Source of the DNA: Ignavibacteria bacterium
GTDB taxonomy: Bacteria > Bacteroidota > Ignavibacteria > Kapaibacteriales > UBA4661
DNA: 14,390 nt
Reading direction: 5' to 3'
Assembly: GCA_013298375.1 (NCBI GenBank)
Contig: JAAFHM010000066.1
Location: 1-14,390 of the forward strand
Below the pieces are notes generated by a model. The model was not told where the DNA came from. It worked only from the letters and a program-made list of their open reading frames with translations, and did no database searches. The position numbers and the translations under genes are program-made. Of this stretch, positions 13,402 through 14,390 are shown piece by piece. Numbering within the stretch: position 1 is the first letter of the stretch; each line of letters begins with the position of its first letter.

Positions 13402-14351
13402 AAACACCGCATAACATCGGACTTTTGGGCGACATTGCTGAACTATCGCAGCTTTGGCGCAACTCTTCAACAAACGAATCTCTCACACTCAACAGCGAGG
13501 AAATTATCGCCCATATCGCTACGCTTCCGCCGCTTGAACTCCCTCCTAAACCTGATAAAATCAAGCGAGCATCACACTCTCTTTCTGAAAGGATTTCTGT
13601 CATGCAAACCTTAATGGCAATTCTGCAAAACCGCGAGCGATTTATTCAAAGCATTCTCGCAAAAGAGCATTTGCGCTTGATGGCAGGGGCGTTGCTGGCG
13701 ATTTCATGCGTATCATTTTTTGTCTATGGTTTTGTGCTTGGCTTGCAGCACAGCCTCTTGCAAGCGCTTTCGGCGGCGGTGAAACTGCCTCTGCTTTTCT
13801 TGCTGACGATTGTGATAACCTTTCCAACGCTGTTCATTTTCGGGTCGCTTATCGGCATTGGACGGACGTTTATGCAGACGATTGTGATTTTGCTGGGCGG
13901 CACAGCGATTATCAGCCTTGCACTTGTGGCGCTTTCGCCCGTGACCTTGCTTTTCGGCATGACCACAAGCAGTTATGCGTTTTTCAAGTTGTTAAATGTG
14001 GGAATTTTTGTTGTTGCTTGGTTTTTGGGGGCAGCATTTTTTCGTGCGATTTATGCGCCGCCCATAAGCACGGGAGCGCCTCTGCCGATGCAACAAGATG
14101 ACAGAGAAACGAGCATAGGTGAGACTTCCCGAGTATTTTCCGAAGAACAGGCAGAAAATCACACGAAAATTCAATCGTATTTTATTCGTTTTTGGTTTCT
14201 GCTTTATGGTTTTGTTGCCGTGCAGATTTCGTGGATGTTGCGCCCGTTTGTCTGCTCGTCATCGCTGGAATTTCAGCTTTTGCGGGGCTTGCGGGATAAT
14301 GTTTATGGCGATATTTTGTATTCGATAGCACATATTTTAGGCTTGCGGTAA
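13398..14351 (+). CDS. Five-span membrane protein downstream of sigma factor, candidate membrane anti-sigma factor
   Basis: The protein has 317 residues. The first roughly 90 are polar and probably cytoplasmic. They open with a motif (residues 13-40, starting IAELSQLWRNSSTNESL) that matches the N-terminus of the first gene of the operon. Predicted spans lie at about 94-114, 128-151, 158-180, 196-216 and 262-281, with a polar loop at 220-260. The core PLLFLLTIVITFPTLFIFGS (131-150) and the late WMLRPFV followed by RDNVYGDI resemble a multi-span membrane family that I recall from other phyla but cannot name. The start is fixed by AAGGAGG at 13385 and the ATGA overlap with the sigma-factor stop (13398-13401). 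Position directly after an ECF sigma gene is the classic place for an anti-sigma factor. No zinc anti-sigma motif is present. Function is inferred from context. Confidence 0.82.
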   Translation: MKTPHNIGLLGDIAELSQLWRNSSTNESLTLNSEEIIAHIATLPPLELPPKPDKIKRASHSLSERISVMQTLMAILQNRERFIQSILAKEHLRLMAGALLAISCVSFFVYGFVLGLQHSLLQALSAAVKLPLLFLLTIVITFPTLFIFGSLIGIGRTFMQTIVILLGGTAIISLALVALSPVTLLFGMTTSSYAFFKLLNVGIFVVAWFLGAAFFRAIYAPPISTGAPLPMQQDDRETSIGETSRVFSEEQAENHTKIQSYFIRFWFLLYGFVAVQISWMLRPFVCSSSLEFQLLRGLRDNVYGDILYSIAHILGLR

Positions 14352-14390
14352 GTGCGGAAGCAAAAACAAGGAAATGCTTAGGGGGCGTGA

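Overview
The window looks like chromosome from a bacterium of the FCB group, on or near the Chlorobi/Ignavibacteria/Kapabacteria branch. The best direct evidence is the tmRNA: its tag reads GNTYSYAMAA, close to the Chlorobium-type tag ending YSYAMAA. Two other traits fit. Several start codons lack a Shine-Dalgarno sequence, and there is a large Reg_prop/Y_Y_Y sensor of the kind common in that group. Placement below this level is inference. No phage, IS element, CRISPR array, rRNA or tRNA gene was seen.

Layout. 1-189 (minus): the first 63 codons of carB (carbamoyl-phosphate synthase large subunit). 312-1301 (minus): two small unrecognised single-span membrane proteins that probably form an operon, closed by a terminator at 236-278. 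1583-2503 (minus): a GlxA-type regulator (DJ-1/PfpI domain plus AraC HTH), divergent from 2748-4314 (plus), which holds ruvB and a small membrane-anchored LytR_C-domain protein. A bidirectional terminator (4357-4393) separates these from the convergent glutamate dehydrogenase gene at 4416-5978 (minus), whose protein carries a histone-H1-like Lys/Ala/Pro tail. Upstream of it lie a cluster of GC-rich palindromes (6112-6223) and hisS (6249-7514, minus).

7816-11364 (plus) encodes a 1182-residue receptor. Fourteen periplasmic propeller blades and a Y_Y_Y domain are joined through one membrane span and a HAMP-like segment to a methyl-accepting chemotaxis signalling domain. It is followed by ssrA (tmRNA, 11425-11789) with its terminator, and by a short stretch ending in a second strong terminator (11971-12005).

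12248-14351 (plus) is a tight three-gene operon with two 4-base ATGA overlaps: a four-span membrane protein, an ECF-type sigma factor, and a five-span membrane protein. The two membrane proteins share an ungapped N-terminal motif (W..S.TN.SL, 11 of 28 positions identical) ahead of their first membrane span. My reading is that both bind or control the sigma factor lying between them. This two-sided membrane control unit is the best candidate here for an undescribed system. The propeller chemoreceptor and the tailed dehydrogenase are the next most interesting features.
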